From the NCBI RefSeq assembly GCF_002583405.1, contig NZ_BCMJ01000003.1, positions 186,001-250,000 on the forward strand: DNA of 64,000 nucleotides. The letters are read 5' to 3'. Source of the stretch: Secundilactobacillus silagincola (GTDB taxonomy: Bacteria; Bacillota; Bacilli; Lactobacillales; Lactobacillaceae). Shown here one piece after another: positions 27,661-37,279 of the stretch. Both the position numbers and the translations under genes were made by a program. The notes beneath the pieces were generated by a model. It was not told the origin of the DNA, searched no databases, and worked only from the letters and a program-made list of their open reading frames with translations. Position 1 is the stretch's first letter; each line of letters starts with the position of its first letter.

Positions 27661-28848
27661 TTGAAAATCTCACAGCGTGCACAACAGCTTCAACCATCAG
27701 CTACTATGAAAGTTTCTGCTCAAGCGAAACAAATGATTGCTGACGGCATCGACGTCATTAACCTCGGCATTGGTGAGCCTGATTTTGAAACACCTAAAAA
27801 TATCGAACAGGCGGCTATTAATGCCATTAACGCAGGCAAGGCGAGCTTTTATACTCCGGCTGCTGGCATTCCGCAATTACGGACTGCGGTGGCACAACGG
27901 ACGACTAGAGACTATGGTCTGCAAGGACTCACAGCACAAAACGTTGCGATTACCACTGGAGCCAAAATGGCACTGTACAGTGCTTTTCAAACCATTCTTG
28001 ATCCTGGTGATGAAGTGTTATTGCCAGAACCATACTGGGTTAGTTATTCCGAACAGATCAAATTAGCTGGCGGTGTACCTGTTTCTGTACCAGTGGATGA
28101 GAGTTTCAAAGCAACGACAGCTGATCTTGAGACTAAATTAACGGATAAAACCGTCGCTTTTGTGCTCAATAGTCCTGAAAATCCCACTGGTGTGATTTAT
28201 GATCAACAGGAATTAGCTGCGCTAAATGAATGGACCAAACAGCATGATTTGATGGTTATTACGGATGATATTTATGGTCAATTGGTATATAACGGTGCCA
28301 GTTTTACTTCCATTGCACAGTTAGGTGACGAGTTAGATCCGCGTATCATCATCATTTCCGGTGGGAGTAAAACTTACTCTATGACTGGCTGGCGAATGGG
28401 CTATGTCGTCGCTGATGAACGATTGATCAGTAAAATTTCCGCCTTTCTGTCTCACGCTACTGGCAATCCAACTGCAGTCAGTCAGTATGCACTCTTGGAA
28501 GCCTTCACCGGTGATCAAACTCAGACTGAAGTGATGCGTAAGGCTTTTGAAGAACGGTTAAATACGATTTACCCGTTACTAAACGATATTCCGGGTTTTG
28601 AATTAAAAGTTAAACCCCAAGGCGCCTTCTATCTTTTCCCAGATGTCAGCGAGGCGTTAAAGCTTTCAGGTATCGCTACCTCTGGAGAATTGGTCAGTCG
28701 CTTATTGGCTGAGGCACACGTCGCTTTGGTAGACGGTTCCGCGTTTGGCGTCAAAAACCACGTTCGCATCAGTTACGCCACTGATTTAGATTCACTTAAA
28801 ACAGCTATGGCTAGAATCAAGGCTTTCATGGTACAATTTAAAGACTAA
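27661..28848 (+). CDS. aspB: Class I/II aminotransferase, aspartate aminotransferase type
   Basis: A PLP-dependent fold-type I aminotransferase, 395 residues, likely transferring amino groups between aspartate and 2-oxoglutarate. Visible: NLGIGEPDFETP, the NSPENPTGVIY substrate and PLP-contact run, DDIYGQL, and the PLP lysine in SGGSKTYSMTGWRMGY, then the C-terminal arginine in HVRISYA. The start is TTG 27661 with AGGGGGG 7 bases upstream. Located between ypmB and asnS as in Bacillus; it may supply aspartate for the neighbouring asparaginyl-tRNA synthetase pathway. Confidence 0.94.
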   Translation: MKISQRAQQLQPSATMKVSAQAKQMIADGIDVINLGIGEPDFETPKNIEQAAINAINAGKASFYTPAAGIPQLRTAVAQRTTRDYGLQGLTAQNVAITTGAKMALYSAFQTILDPGDEVLLPEPYWVSYSEQIKLAGGVPVSVPVDESFKATTADLETKLTDKTVAFVLNSPENPTGVIYDQQELAALNEWTKQHDLMVITDDIYGQLVYNGASFTSIAQLGDELDPRIIIISGGSKTYSMTGWRMGYVVADERLISKISAFLSHATGNPTAVSQYALLEAFTGDQTQTEVMRKAFEERLNTIYPLLNDIPGFELKVKPQGAFYLFPDVSEALKLSGIATSGELVSRLLAEAHVALVDGSAFGVKNHVRISYATDLDSLKTAMARIKAFMVQFKD

Positions 28849-28869
28849 TTATTCATTGGGGGTTACATT

Positions 28870-30165
28870 GTGCAACAGATTAACATCATTAATGCCAAAG
28901 ACCACGTTGACGAAAAAGTTAAAATTGGTGTTTGGCTGACAAACAAGCGTTCCAGCGGGAAGATTGCTTTCTTGCAATTGCGTGACGGTACCGCCTTTTT
29001 CCAAGGCGTTGTGCTGAAAAATAACGTTTCTGAAGAAGTTTTTGAACTTGCTAAAGAGCTCCGGCAAGAAACCAGCATGTGGATTACGGGTGTCATTCAT
29101 GAAGATAGCCGCTCTAAATTTGGCTATGAAATCGCTGTAGAGGATATTGAAGTCATTGGCGAAAGTGAAGACTACCCAATCACACCTAAGGAACACGGGG
29201 TCGACTTTTTGATGGATCACCGTCATTTATGGTTACGTTCATCACGTCCTCATGCAACCATGGTGATTCGCAACGAAGTCATTCGTGCCACCTACGAATT
29301 CTTCAACAAAGAGGGCTTCACTAAAATCGACGCACCAATTTTGACAGGTAGTGCTCCTGAAGGGACAACCGATTTGTTCCACACGGAATACTTCGATCGT
29401 GATGCTTATCTTTCACAATCTGGTCAACTATACGAAGAGGCCGGCGCAATGGCCTTTGATAAAGTCTTTTCATTCGGACCAACTTTCCGTGCTGAAAAGT
29501 CCAAGACTCGTCGTCATTTGATTGAATTTTGGATGATTGAGCCAGAAATGGCCTTTATGCATCAGGAACAAAGCTTGGAAATTCAAGAACAGTACATTGC
29601 TTTCTTAGTTCAAAACGTGATTGATCACTGCAAGGACGCTCTTGAAGTACTTGGCCGTGATATCGACACGCTTAAACAGTATACCCAATTACCTTATCCT
29701 CGAATTAGCTATGATGAAGCCGTTGAGATGCTTAAGCAAAACGGTTTTGACGTTGACTGGGGGGTTGATTTCGGTTCACCGGAAGAAACCTTCTTAGCTG
29801 ATCAATTCAAGCAGCCTGTGTTTGTTTTAAACTACCCTAAGGCTATCAAAGCATTCTACATGAAAGAACACCCAACGCGTAAAGACGTTGTCATTTGTGC
29901 GGATTTATTAGCGCCTGAAGGTTATGGTGAAATTATTGGTGGTTCTGAGCGGGCAACCGACTACGATTACCTGTACGATCAAATCATCAAATCCGGTTTG
30001 GATCCTAAGGAATACAGTTGGTACTTAGATCTTCGTAAGTATGGCAGTGTTCCTCACTCAGGGTTTGGATTGGGGCTTGAAAGAGCTATTACATGGATTA
30101 CAGGCGAAGACCACGTTCGGGAAGCGATTCCGTTCCCACGTTTGCTTAACCGTATTTACCCGTAA
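28870..30165 (+). CDS. asnS: Asparaginyl-tRNA synthetase
   Basis: Class IIb aminoacyl-tRNA synthetase charging tRNA-Asn. The 431-residue product has an N-terminal OB-fold ([20 protein letters not shown]) and the class II catalytic core: motif 1 near [15 protein letters not shown], motif 2 [25 protein letters not shown], and motif 3 [15 protein letters not shown]. The start is GTG 28870 with GGGGG upstream. No T-box leader is seen. Confidence 0.97.
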   Translation: MQQINIINAKDHVDEKVKIGVWLTNKRSSGKIAFLQLRDGTAFFQGVVLKNNVSEEVFELAKELRQETSMWITGVIHEDSRSKFGYEIAVEDIEVIGESEDYPITPKEHGVDFLMDHRHLWLRSSRPHATMVIRNEVIRATYEFFNKEGFTKIDAPILTGSAPEGTTDLFHTEYFDRDAYLSQSGQLYEEAGAMAFDKVFSFGPTFRAEKSKTRRHLIEFWMIEPEMAFMHQEQSLEIQEQYIAFLVQNVIDHCKDALEVLGRDIDTLKQYTQLPYPRISYDEAVEMLKQNGFDVDWGVDFGSPEETFLADQFKQPVFVLNYPKAIKAFYMKEHPTRKDVVICADLLAPEGYGEIIGGSERATDYDYLYDQIIKSGLDPKEYSWYLDLRKYGSVPHSGFGLGLERAITWITGEDHVREAIPFPRLLNRIYP

Positions 30166-30180
30166 ACGTATATGTTTGAA

Positions 30181-30234
30181 ACAGGAACTTCTCCAAAGCC
30201 TAAGGATAATGGGCGCATGGGGGAGTTTCTTGTC
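30181..30234 (+). terminator. Possible hairpin between asnS and dnaD
   Basis: ACAGGAACTTCTCC (30181-30194) can pair with GGGGGAGTTTCTTGT (30219-30233) with mismatches. There is only a weak T run, so it may be a processing or attenuation element and not a full terminator. Confidence 0.35.
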
Positions 30235-30269
30235 GTTAAAAGTTGCATCAAAAGATTGGAGGTCAGTAG

Positions 30270-30998
30270 ATGGATAGTTTTGCGAATACCTTAATTAAAT
30301 CTGGCCAGACTACGGTGGCAACACTGTTATTGGAGCATTATCGTGAATTGGGGATGAGTAACACTGAATTCCTGATTTACCTGCAAATTAAGAGTTACAA
30401 CGACCGTGGCATTAGTTTCCCACAAACTGAGACGATTGCTAAAGCAGTGGGGTTGACTGATAACCAGATTTTTCAGGAACTGCACACGATGATTGGTAAA
30501 CGGTTAATGCAGATTGATACCGTGCAACAGCCGGGACAATTAGCACGAGATTCGTATGATTTTACCTTACTGTATGAAAAACTCGCTCAGTTCGTTAAAA
30601 AGGCCGAAGCAGAGACTGTGACCAGCCAGGTGGATAATGATCGTGAGACGATTTTTAACCAAATTGAGACTGAATTTGGTCGACCGCTGTCACCCATTGA
30701 GTTAGAAATGATTTCTCAGTGGCTGGATAAAGATCATTACCAGGTGGGCATTATTCGGTTAGCCTTAAAAGAGGCTGTACTGAATCAGGTTTATAACTTA
30801 AAGTATATGGACAGAATCCTGCTCAGCTGGCAAAAAAAGCACCTGACAACGCCTGAACAGGTTCAGCAGGAACGCGAGCACCGTCAGCAGAATCAGGGCG
30901 CTACCAGCGTAAATCAGGCTAATAATGGGACTAAAAAGCAAAAAAATTTACCTCATATTCCCATGTTCAAGATTGGTGAGAAACCCAAAGATAACTAA
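30270..30998 (+). CDS. dnaD: DNA replication initiation protein DnaD
   Basis: DnaD acts with DnaB and DnaI to load the replicative helicase at oriC and at stalled forks. The 242-residue protein has an N-terminal winged-helix domain (NTEFLIYLQIKSYNDRGISF, FPQTETIAKAVGLTDNQIFQ) and the C-terminal DnaD-like domain ending in YLKYMDRILLSW-like YNLKYMDRILLSWQKK, followed by a charged, Gln/Asn-rich tail. GGAGGT precedes the ATG. A strong terminator follows. Confidence 0.93.
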   Translation: MDSFANTLIKSGQTTVATLLLEHYRELGMSNTEFLIYLQIKSYNDRGISFPQTETIAKAVGLTDNQIFQELHTMIGKRLMQIDTVQQPGQLARDSYDFTLLYEKLAQFVKKAEAETVTSQVDNDRETIFNQIETEFGRPLSPIELEMISQWLDKDHYQVGIIRLALKEAVLNQVYNLKYMDRILLSWQKKHLTTPEQVQQEREHRQQNQGATSVNQANNGTKKQKNLPHIPMFKIGEKPKDN

Positions 30999-31032
30999 AC
31001 GTCGTTACCGATTCGATGATACGCTAAACAGC

Positions 31033-31076
31033 AAAAGACCAGATTTCGATGATTGATCGAAATCTGGTCTTTTTTG
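31033..31076. terminator. Bidirectional terminator after dnaD / pbp1A
   Basis: AAAAGACCAGATTTCGAT (31033-31050) pairs perfectly with 31056-31073 around a short loop, with T on the right and A on the left; it serves dnaD (+) and the penicillin-binding protein gene (-). Confidence 0.9.
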
Positions 31077-31087
31077 AGTTTTATTAA

Positions 31088-33409
31088 TTATTGACTACTC
31101 TTGGTTGACGAGTTGCTTTTACCAGTCCCAGAATTTGCGTTAGCATTATTAGATGTGCTATCGGTAGAAGCTGAATTGGTATTTTGCGTGTCGTTATTGT
31201 TATTGTTGCCATTACCATTTCCGTTACCACCGCCATTACCGCCAGTTGGACGCTGTTCGGTAGAGGTGCTTGAACTCTCAGTGGAACTGGATGGCCTTGA
31301 CGAGCTATTCGTATTTGCTTCATTGTTACCGGTTGTGTCATTGGTATTCGTGCTACTGCTACTACCATCGTTTGTGGCGGTAGATGCATCACCCGGATAG
31401 CCGGAAACGTAATATTCAGTTGTTCCGTTTCGGCGTGTAGCGACCACGTCTGATGGGGCAGTCCAGTTAGTATTACTTGCATTTTGCTGGACGTAACTCA
31501 TTTCGGAACGATAAATTTCTTGAGCTATCTTGGTTTGTGCCTCAGGAATGTAATGACCTGCCTGGAATTGCTTGTCATACCCAGTCCAAATGGAAAGCGA
31601 GTAATTTTTAGTGTATCCAGTAAACCACGAATCCATGGCTGCGTCACCAGGAACTTGTGATGCGTAATCATCAGGATAGGCAGTTGTCCCAGTCTTACCC
31701 GCTTGATAGAGTCCGGAGATATTAGCCGCGGTACCAGATCCGTTAGAACTGGTCATAACGCCCTTTAACATATCCGTGATCATAAACGCAGTTGCCGGAG
31801 ACATTGCGCGCTTTCCTTTGACACCGTAATTGTGCGTTTTGCCATCCGCGGTAACAACGTGATTGAGCAAATGGGGTTTGTAGTAGGTTCCACCATTAGC
31901 GAAAGCGGCATATGCAGCGGCTTCCTGTTCAGTCGAAATGTAAAGCCCAATCCCGTTTTGCAACGTCAATTTATCATTAAAGGTCATTCCTAGATTACCT
32001 AAGAAGTCAGTTGCACGGTTAATACCCACGGCATCTAAAGTTCTGACCGCTGGAATATTTCGGGATTCTACCAGTGCTTTACGCATGGTGATAGTGCCTT
32101 CATGACGGTTATCAAAATCGTTAAGCTCACGTGTCGTACCTGGATAGTAGTATTGCGTATCTTGAACCGGTTGATAGGTTGGGTACTTCAAGTACTGGAT
32201 GGCTGGACCGTAATCCGCGATTGGCTTAGCCGTTGAACCACTTGAGCGATCGGTTTGAACCGCACGATTAAGACCAAAAGTAACGTTACCCGTTTTACGG
32301 CCACCCAACATAGCAACGACTTGACCGTTGTGTGGGTCCACCATTGTGGCACCCATCTGGAATTTATTGCTTGGATAGGCCACATAATTATTGCTATTCG
32401 CAATGCTATAGAGGTGTTTTTGTGCTGACATATTCAGGTTAGTGTAAACTCGAAGGCCATCCGTGTTGGTATTATAACCTTCACTTTTAAGCTCAGCATA
32501 AACCTCTTTTAAATAGGCATCAATGTACTTTTGATTAGCTGAATTGACCGTGCTAACGGGATGCGTTTTAGCCAAGCCAGTTTGAACACTGGTTGCTTTA
32601 GCAGCAGCAGCCTGACCAGAGGTAATGACTTTGTTAGAAACCATGGCATCGAGTACTTGGTCACGACGATACTTCGCGTATTGCGGATGATGAATGGGAT
32701 CATAGTTTGTTGGACTCTGTGGCATACCAGCTAACATTGCCATTTGCTGCAGGTTAAGCTTGGATAGTGATTTACCATAGTAATAGTGAGCCGCCGTTTG
32801 CATCCCATAAACACCATTGCCCATGTAAACTTTATTAATGTAAAATTCGAGGATCTGCTGTTTACTGTATGTCTGATCAACTTTGATTGCTAACCAAGCT
32901 TCCTGTGATTTTCGCTTTAAAGTTTGGTCAGACTGTGCAGTTGAAAAGACCGATAATTTGACCAGTTGCTGGGTCAGTGTACTTCCACCTTGAAGTCCAA
33001 GCGAGGAACCTGTGACGTTGTGCATAGCAGCACTCACGATTCGAATGGGGTCAACGCCGTGGTTTTTGTAGAAACGACGGTCTTCAATGGAAACAACTGC
33101 TGATTTTAACTGTTCAGGGATGTTTTTCGATTTAACATAATCACGGTTCTGTGCACCTGATCTTGAAATAACATCATTGTTAGAATCATAGATCTTCGTT
33201 GAAGTATCACTTTCAAGTGCAGACTGTGAAATGTTTGGCGCTCCCTGTGCGTAATAGAAGAAGACAACTGCACCTAATAGTATAGCTGCCAAAAAAACAA
33301 CGACCGCCCATTTGAGTATTCGCCAGATGGTGTGATGGCCCTTAGGACCGCGGTTTCGTTTGGCTCGTATCTCCGAGCGTGTCTGAGGATTAGATTGATT
33401 GCTTGACAT
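31088..33409 (-). CDS. pbp1A: Class A penicillin-binding protein 1A
   Basis: A bifunctional peptidoglycan glycosyltransferase/transpeptidase, 773 residues. A basic cytoplasmic stretch is followed by one membrane anchor (about residues 32-52, AVVVFLAAILLGAVVFFYYA). The GT51 domain shows SIEDRRFYKNHGVD near residue 105 and GGSTLTQQLVK. The transpeptidase has SGSTAKP (SxxK, near residue 390), SRN (SxN) and KTGTT near 572. From about residue 665 the C terminus is a low-complexity Ser/Thr/Asn/Gly tail of about 105 residues, probably outside in the wall. It follows recU by 24 bases, the conserved recU-pbp1A operon. Confidence 0.95.
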   Translation of the reverse strand: MSSNQSNPQTRSEIRAKRNRGPKGHHTIWRILKWAVVVFLAAILLGAVVFFYYAQGAPNISQSALESDTSTKIYDSNNDVISRSGAQNRDYVKSKNIPEQLKSAVVSIEDRRFYKNHGVDPIRIVSAAMHNVTGSSLGLQGGSTLTQQLVKLSVFSTAQSDQTLKRKSQEAWLAIKVDQTYSKQQILEFYINKVYMGNGVYGMQTAAHYYYGKSLSKLNLQQMAMLAGMPQSPTNYDPIHHPQYAKYRRDQVLDAMVSNKVITSGQAAAAKATSVQTGLAKTHPVSTVNSANQKYIDAYLKEVYAELKSEGYNTNTDGLRVYTNLNMSAQKHLYSIANSNNYVAYPSNKFQMGATMVDPHNGQVVAMLGGRKTGNVTFGLNRAVQTDRSSGSTAKPIADYGPAIQYLKYPTYQPVQDTQYYYPGTTRELNDFDNRHEGTITMRKALVESRNIPAVRTLDAVGINRATDFLGNLGMTFNDKLTLQNGIGLYISTEQEAAAYAAFANGGTYYKPHLLNHVVTADGKTHNYGVKGKRAMSPATAFMITDMLKGVMTSSNGSGTAANISGLYQAGKTGTTAYPDDYASQVPGDAAMDSWFTGYTKNYSLSIWTGYDKQFQAGHYIPEAQTKIAQEIYRSEMSYVQQNASNTNWTAPSDVVATRRNGTTEYYVSGYPGDASTATNDGSSSSTNTNDTTGNNEANTNSSSRPSSSTESSSTSTEQRPTGGNGGGNGNGNGNNNNNDTQNTNSASTDSTSNNANANSGTGKSNSSTKSSQ

Positions 33410-33433
33410 AAATAGACTCCTTTGGTTAAGGCG

Positions 33434-34051
33434 TTAAATGAGTTGATCAACCGCATCAAGATAAGCGATAATGGGGTTGAGAGAATATTTTATTGGTATG
33501 CCGGAAGTTTTAAATGCGGACATGGGAATTGATTTCCGACCATCCGCATTATCCTGTGCATCCCAATATTTGATTAAATCAGTTGCCTTTAATAAAAATA
33601 ATTGATCAAGCGTGGCAAATTTGATTAAACCAAAACAAATTCCACCTTGTTTTAAACAACTACGCATGTGCTCTACTTGATGCTGATGAAAATTATCGAG
33701 AGGAAAACGCGTTGTTTCCTTTGTTTCTTTTGCATCAAAATCGATATACCGGCCACGATAAATTCCGTTATAGTCAGTGGTTGAGGCTTGCCGGAAATAA
33801 GCTTCCCGAATTACCGCAGCACTACGTTTAGGATAATCTACCTTGACGATTTGAATAGGAGTCGGTTTTTTATGAATAACTGCAATATCGTGGGCCAGAT
33901 AATACTGATTGCTTTCGTTGATTTCCTGTTCTAGCGTCATACCGCGGCCACCGTGCTTCACTAGTGATGCATGCGCATGTGTTGAATGTTGAGTTGCTTG
34001 CGGCTGGTATTTTGTCCCGTTAGGATAATGGATTGTCACTGGCTGGATCAT
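33434..34051 (-). CDS. recU: Holliday junction resolvase RecU
   Basis: RecU resolves Holliday junctions and modulates RecA in Firmicutes. The 205-residue protein has the N-terminal stalk region with HASLVKHGGRGMTLEQEINE and the nuclease core YRGRYIDFDAKETKE with the metal-binding Asp and Glu-x-Lys, then KQGGICFGLIKF. First gene of recU-pbp1A, divergent from ypsA across 175 bases. Confidence 0.95.
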   Translation of the reverse strand: MIQPVTIHYPNGTKYQPQATQHSTHAHASLVKHGGRGMTLEQEINESNQYYLAHDIAVIHKKPTPIQIVKVDYPKRSAAVIREAYFRQASTTDYNGIYRGRYIDFDAKETKETTRFPLDNFHQHQVEHMRSCLKQGGICFGLIKFATLDQLFLLKATDLIKYWDAQDNADGRKSIPMSAFKTSGIPIKYSLNPIIAYLDAVDQLI

Positions 34052-34226
34052 CTCTTTTCTATAGTAAAATGTTGAAAAAAAGTCCGTACCCAGTTACGCT
34101 TATTATACCAAGTTGCTTCGTGAATAAAAACTGGAATATGAAACTATTAACTTAAGTATTATGTAAGAAATTAGTTTTTGCACAACACTCATGGTTGAAA
34201 TGATACCACAAAAAGGGGGATGAGAA

Positions 34227-34808
34227 ATGCAACGAGTTTGGATAACGGGGTACCGTGCCTATGAATTAGGCGTATTTTCCGATAAAGAACCCAAATTTTT
34301 AGTTCTGCAATACGCACTGAAACAGCTGATCAAAGCGGCAATTGACGATGGAACGACATGGCTGATTACTGGTGGTCAGATGGGAATTGAACAGTGGGCT
34401 GCCCAAGTGGGTTTATCATTAAAAGCTGAATATCCTGAACTGCAAGTTGCCATGATGACGCCATTTACCCATTTCGGTGGTAACTGGAAACCGGAGAACC
34501 AAGCCAAATTAGCGACGTTACTATCCCAAGTTGATTTTCACGCTAGCGTTAGTAACCATGATTATACATCACCGCAACAGTTAAGAAATTACCAAGAATT
34601 CATGTTAAACCATACTGACGGTGCAATTTTAGTATACGATGTAGACAACAAAGGCAAATCGAGTTACGATTATGATGCAATTGTAAACTGGCAAGGGCAG
34701 CATGATTACCCCTTGCAAATGATTGATTTCGATCAATTACAGGAATTTTCGTATGAATTTGGAGAAAATTCAGATAAAAATTCAAATAAGGGTTTCAATT
34801 CAAACTAA
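34227..34808 (+). CDS. ypsA: YpsA family (DUF1273, SLOG superfamily) protein
   Basis: A 193-residue YpsA protein; in Bacillus and Staphylococcus this family affects cell division near GpsB. The Rossmann-like SLOG start MQRVWITGYRAYELGVF, TWLITGGQMGIEQWAAQVGL and YDVDNKGKSSYDYDAI are typical. AGGGGGATGAG precedes the ATG. Just upstream of gpsB, as in B. subtilis. Confidence 0.92.
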   Translation: MQRVWITGYRAYELGVFSDKEPKFLVLQYALKQLIKAAIDDGTTWLITGGQMGIEQWAAQVGLSLKAEYPELQVAMMTPFTHFGGNWKPENQAKLATLLSQVDFHASVSNHDYTSPQQLRNYQEFMLNHTDGAILVYDVDNKGKSSYDYDAIVNWQGQHDYPLQMIDFDQLQEFSYEFGENSDKNSNKGFNSN

Positions 34809-34861
34809 AATTTGTTAACATCTTAAATGTTGGTGTTGAATAAATGATGAGGTGTATTTAA

Positions 34862-35209
34862 ATGGCAACCATTAATTATAATCCAAAAGACATCCTTCAA
34901 AAAGAGTTCAGACAAAAGATGCGAGGATATGATCCCGCTGATGTCGACAGCTTTTTAGATAATGTGATTAAGGACTACGAAACATTCACGAAGGAAAATC
35001 AGCACCTCCAAGACGAGAACGAACGTCTGCGTGCTAAAGTTGATGAATTGACGAAGCAGTTATCCGTTGGGGGCACAACCGCTGCCCAACCAAGTCAGCC
35101 AGCTACTAATGTGACTAACATGGATATTTTGAAGCGTCTTTCTAACTTGGAACGCCACGTGTTCGGTTCTCAAGTAGACAGTGGTGCTAACGCATCTCAC
35201 CGTCTTTAA
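34862..35209 (+). CDS. gpsB: Cell division protein GpsB
   Basis: GpsB is a DivIVA-like coiled-coil adaptor linking septal and peripheral wall synthesis and binding penicillin-binding proteins. The 115-residue protein has the membrane-binding N-terminal domain [37 protein letters not shown], a coiled coil to about residue 65, a Gln/Ala/Thr linker and the short C-terminal trimerisation helix [14 protein letters not shown]. Lies between ypsA and rnpB. Confidence 0.96.
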   Translation: MATINYNPKDILQKEFRQKMRGYDPADVDSFLDNVIKDYETFTKENQHLQDENERLRAKVDELTKQLSVGGTTAAQPSQPATNVTNMDILKRLSNLERHVFGSQVDSGANASHRL

Positions 35210-35221
35210 TAATTTGATAGT

Positions 35222-35625
35222 AACTTGTAAATCTCGGGTAATCGCGGTCGGCTTATGTCGGCTGAGGAAAGTCCATGCTCGCACAAGCTGAGATGCTTGT
35301 AGTGTTCGTGCTCGGTGAAAAAATAAGCCGGGGGACTTCGCAAGAAGTTACGGCGGGAAAACGCGCTAAGGTTTCGGCTATGCGTTAATATCCCTGAAAA
35401 GTGCCACAGCGACGATGACGTATTCGGAAACGGGTACGGTGGAACGTTGGTAAACCCCTCGAGCGGGCAACCCAAACTATGGTAGGGGAGCTTCACATCT
35501 GGAAATGAACTAAATGTGGGGGAAGAGTTTTTACTCTTGAGATAGATGATTACCGCTTTGTTAGACTGTCCCTGACATCTAATAAAGTACGGAACATGGC
35601 TTACAGAGATTTACAGTTCAGGATT
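35222..35625 (+). ncRNA. rnpB: RNase P RNA, bacterial class B
   Basis: Catalytic RNA of RNase P, which trims tRNA 5' leaders. Helix P1 is formed by TGTAAATCTC (35226-35235) and GAGATTTACA (35606-35615). Conserved cores are visible: GAGGAAAGTCCATGCTC near 35264, GGTAAACCCCTCGAGCGGGC near 35450, and ATGGCTTACAGAGAT near 35596. The position between gpsB and the rlmL-like methyltransferase matches B. subtilis. The ends are approximate. Confidence 0.93.
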
Positions 35626-35653
35626 GGTGAGAGGTGACTCTCACCTTTTTTTT
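35626..35653 (+). terminator. Terminator of rnpB
   Basis: GGTGAGAG (35626-35633) and CTCTCACC (35638-35645) form a perfect stem with a GTGA loop, followed by eight T. Confidence 0.95.
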
Positions 35654-35699
35654 GCAATTAAAGACAAGAAAATACGTTCCCATCAGGAATGTGATGAAT

Positions 35700-35866
35700 T
35701 GCCTATAAAATGATGTTAATGTTAGTAGCAAAAGCCAGGCTACCAGATTTTGGCTACAACGGGGATGGCACATACCTTTGGCAACAATCTGGGTTTCGAC
35801 AGTGCTTTTAGAAACTTGTTACTTTAACCAATAAACAATCACTCACCACAAAGAAAGAGGCAAAAC
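35700..35866 (+). other. Possible structured leader before the rRNA methyltransferase gene
   Basis: This stretch between the rnpB terminator and the next gene can form alternative helices: GTAGCAAAA (35725-35733) with TTTTGGCTAC (35748-35757), or CCAGATT (35743-35749) with AATCTGG (35786-35792). A further GTTTC/GAAAC pair occurs at about 35793 and 35811. A TATAAA sequence at about 35704 could be a -10. No known riboswitch family is recognised. Confidence 0.35.
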
Positions 35867-37003
35867 ATGGCAGAACATAAATTTCAATTATATGCAGCAA
35901 CGGCTAGTGGATTAGAAGCTTTAGCTGGCCAAGAATTACGGGACTTAGGGTACGACGTGCGTGTCGATAACGGACGAATCTATTTTGAAGGAACCATGAC
36001 CGATATTTTACGGGCGAATATTTGGCTACGTTCGGCTGATCGTATCAAAATTATTTTAAAAACGTTTAAGGCGACTACGTTTGACGATATTTTTGATACT
36101 GTTACCGCTATGCCGTGGGATCAATGGCTACCAATGGATGCTAAATTTCCAGTAAATGGCCGCTCTAAGAACTCCAAACTGTTCAGTGTGCCGGATATTC
36201 AAGCGGTCACTAAGAAAGCCATTGTCAATCAGATGGCGGGTGCTTATCACCGTAAAAGTCGTTTTCCTGAAACCGGTGCCCTGTTTACCTTAGAAATTGC
36301 GTTAAATAAGGATGAAGCAACCCTGACACTAGATACCACGGGTGATAGTCTGTTCAAACGAGGCTACCGTCAGGAAAAGGGCGAGGCGCCTTTAAAGGAA
36401 AACTTTGCTGCTGCCTTAATCATGCTGACCAACTGGCATACCGATATGCCATTCGTTGATCCAATGTGTGGTTCTGGTACGTTGCCAATCGAAGCAGCCC
36501 TCATGGCACGCAACATTGCGCCAGGGATCAACCGCCATTTTCTATGCGAAAACTGGCATCCAGACAACCTTAAGATTTCAAACGAACTTAAGGAAGAAGC
36601 AAAGGCTAAGCAAAACGACGATGTTGTCGACATCACCGGTTGTGATATTGACGGTTCAATGATCGATATCGCCAAGCTAAATGCTAACGGCGCTGGCGTG
36701 TTACATGACATTACCTTTAAACAGGTAGCGGTCAAAGACTTTAAGACTGATAAGGAAGACGGTGTCATCATCGCCAACCCACCCTATGGTAAACGGATGG
36801 GTGATCAAAAGAGTGTCCGTAAGCTCTATGAACAAATGGGGCAAGTCTTCAAACCGTTAACCACCTGGTCAAAGTATATTTTGACTGCTGACCTCGAGTT
36901 TGAAACGTTTTATGGTGAAAAGGCCACAAAACGTCGTAAATTATACAACGGTGCCTTGAGAACGGACTACTTCCAGTATTGGGGACATCGCTCACATAAG
37001 TAG
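35867..37003 (+). CDS. 23S rRNA m2G methyltransferase, RlmL/YpsC type
   Basis: A 378-residue THUMP-domain SAM-dependent methyltransferase related to the N-terminal half of RlmL (m2G2445). The N-terminal THUMP region spans about residues 1-155. The methyltransferase fold has PFVDPMCGSGTLPIEAALMA (SAM motif I) and the catalytic IIANPPYGKRMG (NPPY) near residue 303. In B. subtilis the same gene (ypsC) follows rnpB. Ribosome binding site AAAGAGG precedes the ATG. Confidence 0.92.
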   Translation: MAEHKFQLYAATASGLEALAGQELRDLGYDVRVDNGRIYFEGTMTDILRANIWLRSADRIKIILKTFKATTFDDIFDTVTAMPWDQWLPMDAKFPVNGRSKNSKLFSVPDIQAVTKKAIVNQMAGAYHRKSRFPETGALFTLEIALNKDEATLTLDTTGDSLFKRGYRQEKGEAPLKENFAAALIMLTNWHTDMPFVDPMCGSGTLPIEAALMARNIAPGINRHFLCENWHPDNLKISNELKEEAKAKQNDDVVDITGCDIDGSMIDIAKLNANGAGVLHDITFKQVAVKDFKTDKEDGVIIANPPYGKRMGDQKSVRKLYEQMGQVFKPLTTWSKYILTADLEFETFYGEKATKRRKLYNGALRTDYFQYWGHRSHK

Positions 37004-37022
37004 GAAAACTTTCAACGAACTA

Positions 37023-37088
37023 GAATAAAAAGAGCTGACATGACTAATCAATGAGTGAAGTGACTAGTCGTATTAGCTCTTTTTATTC
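37023..37088 (+). terminator. Terminator after the rlmL-like gene
   Basis: GAATAAAAAGAGCT (37023-37036) and AGCTCTTTTTATTC (37075-37088) pair exactly, with a further GACTA/TAGTC helix inside. It could work in both directions. Confidence 0.85.
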
Positions 37089-37237
37089 ATAATGATGTAT
37101 TAAAACCTAACATTGCGACGAAAATTCTTAAAAAAATTAATCTTATTCTCAGATAGTGTTCACGCTGTTTACTGGTCAACTGTTACTTTTTCCGAGGTGA
37201 CATCATTAAAATACCGCTGGAATAGTATTTTAAACCA

Positions 37238-37254
37238 TGTTAGAATTCATAACA
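37238..37254 (+). promoter_or_regulatory. GlnR/TnrA-type operator overlapping the amtB promoter
   Basis: TGTTAGAATTCATAACA fits the GlnR consensus TGTNA-N7-TNACA exactly. It includes an extended -10 element TGTTAGAAT (37238-37246), 26 bp from the amtB ribosome binding site region, so binding would block transcription. GlnR control of ammonium transporters is established in Firmicutes. Confidence 0.75.
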
Positions 37255-37279
37255 TAATCAAAGAGAGAAGTGATTTTAT

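Noticed and set aside
27638-28870. T-box leader before aspB or asnS
   Set aside because: The gaps are only about 20 bases and contain no T-box sequence.
31101-31400. Plus-strand frame of 99 residues inside pbp1A
   Set aside because: It is the antisense shadow of the Ser/Asn/Gly-rich tail and has low-complexity Leu/Val/Pro sequence.
37151-37190. Second GlnR box upstream of amtB
   Set aside because: The TGTTTACTGGTCAACTGTTA region lacks the TGTNA-N7-TNACA spacing.
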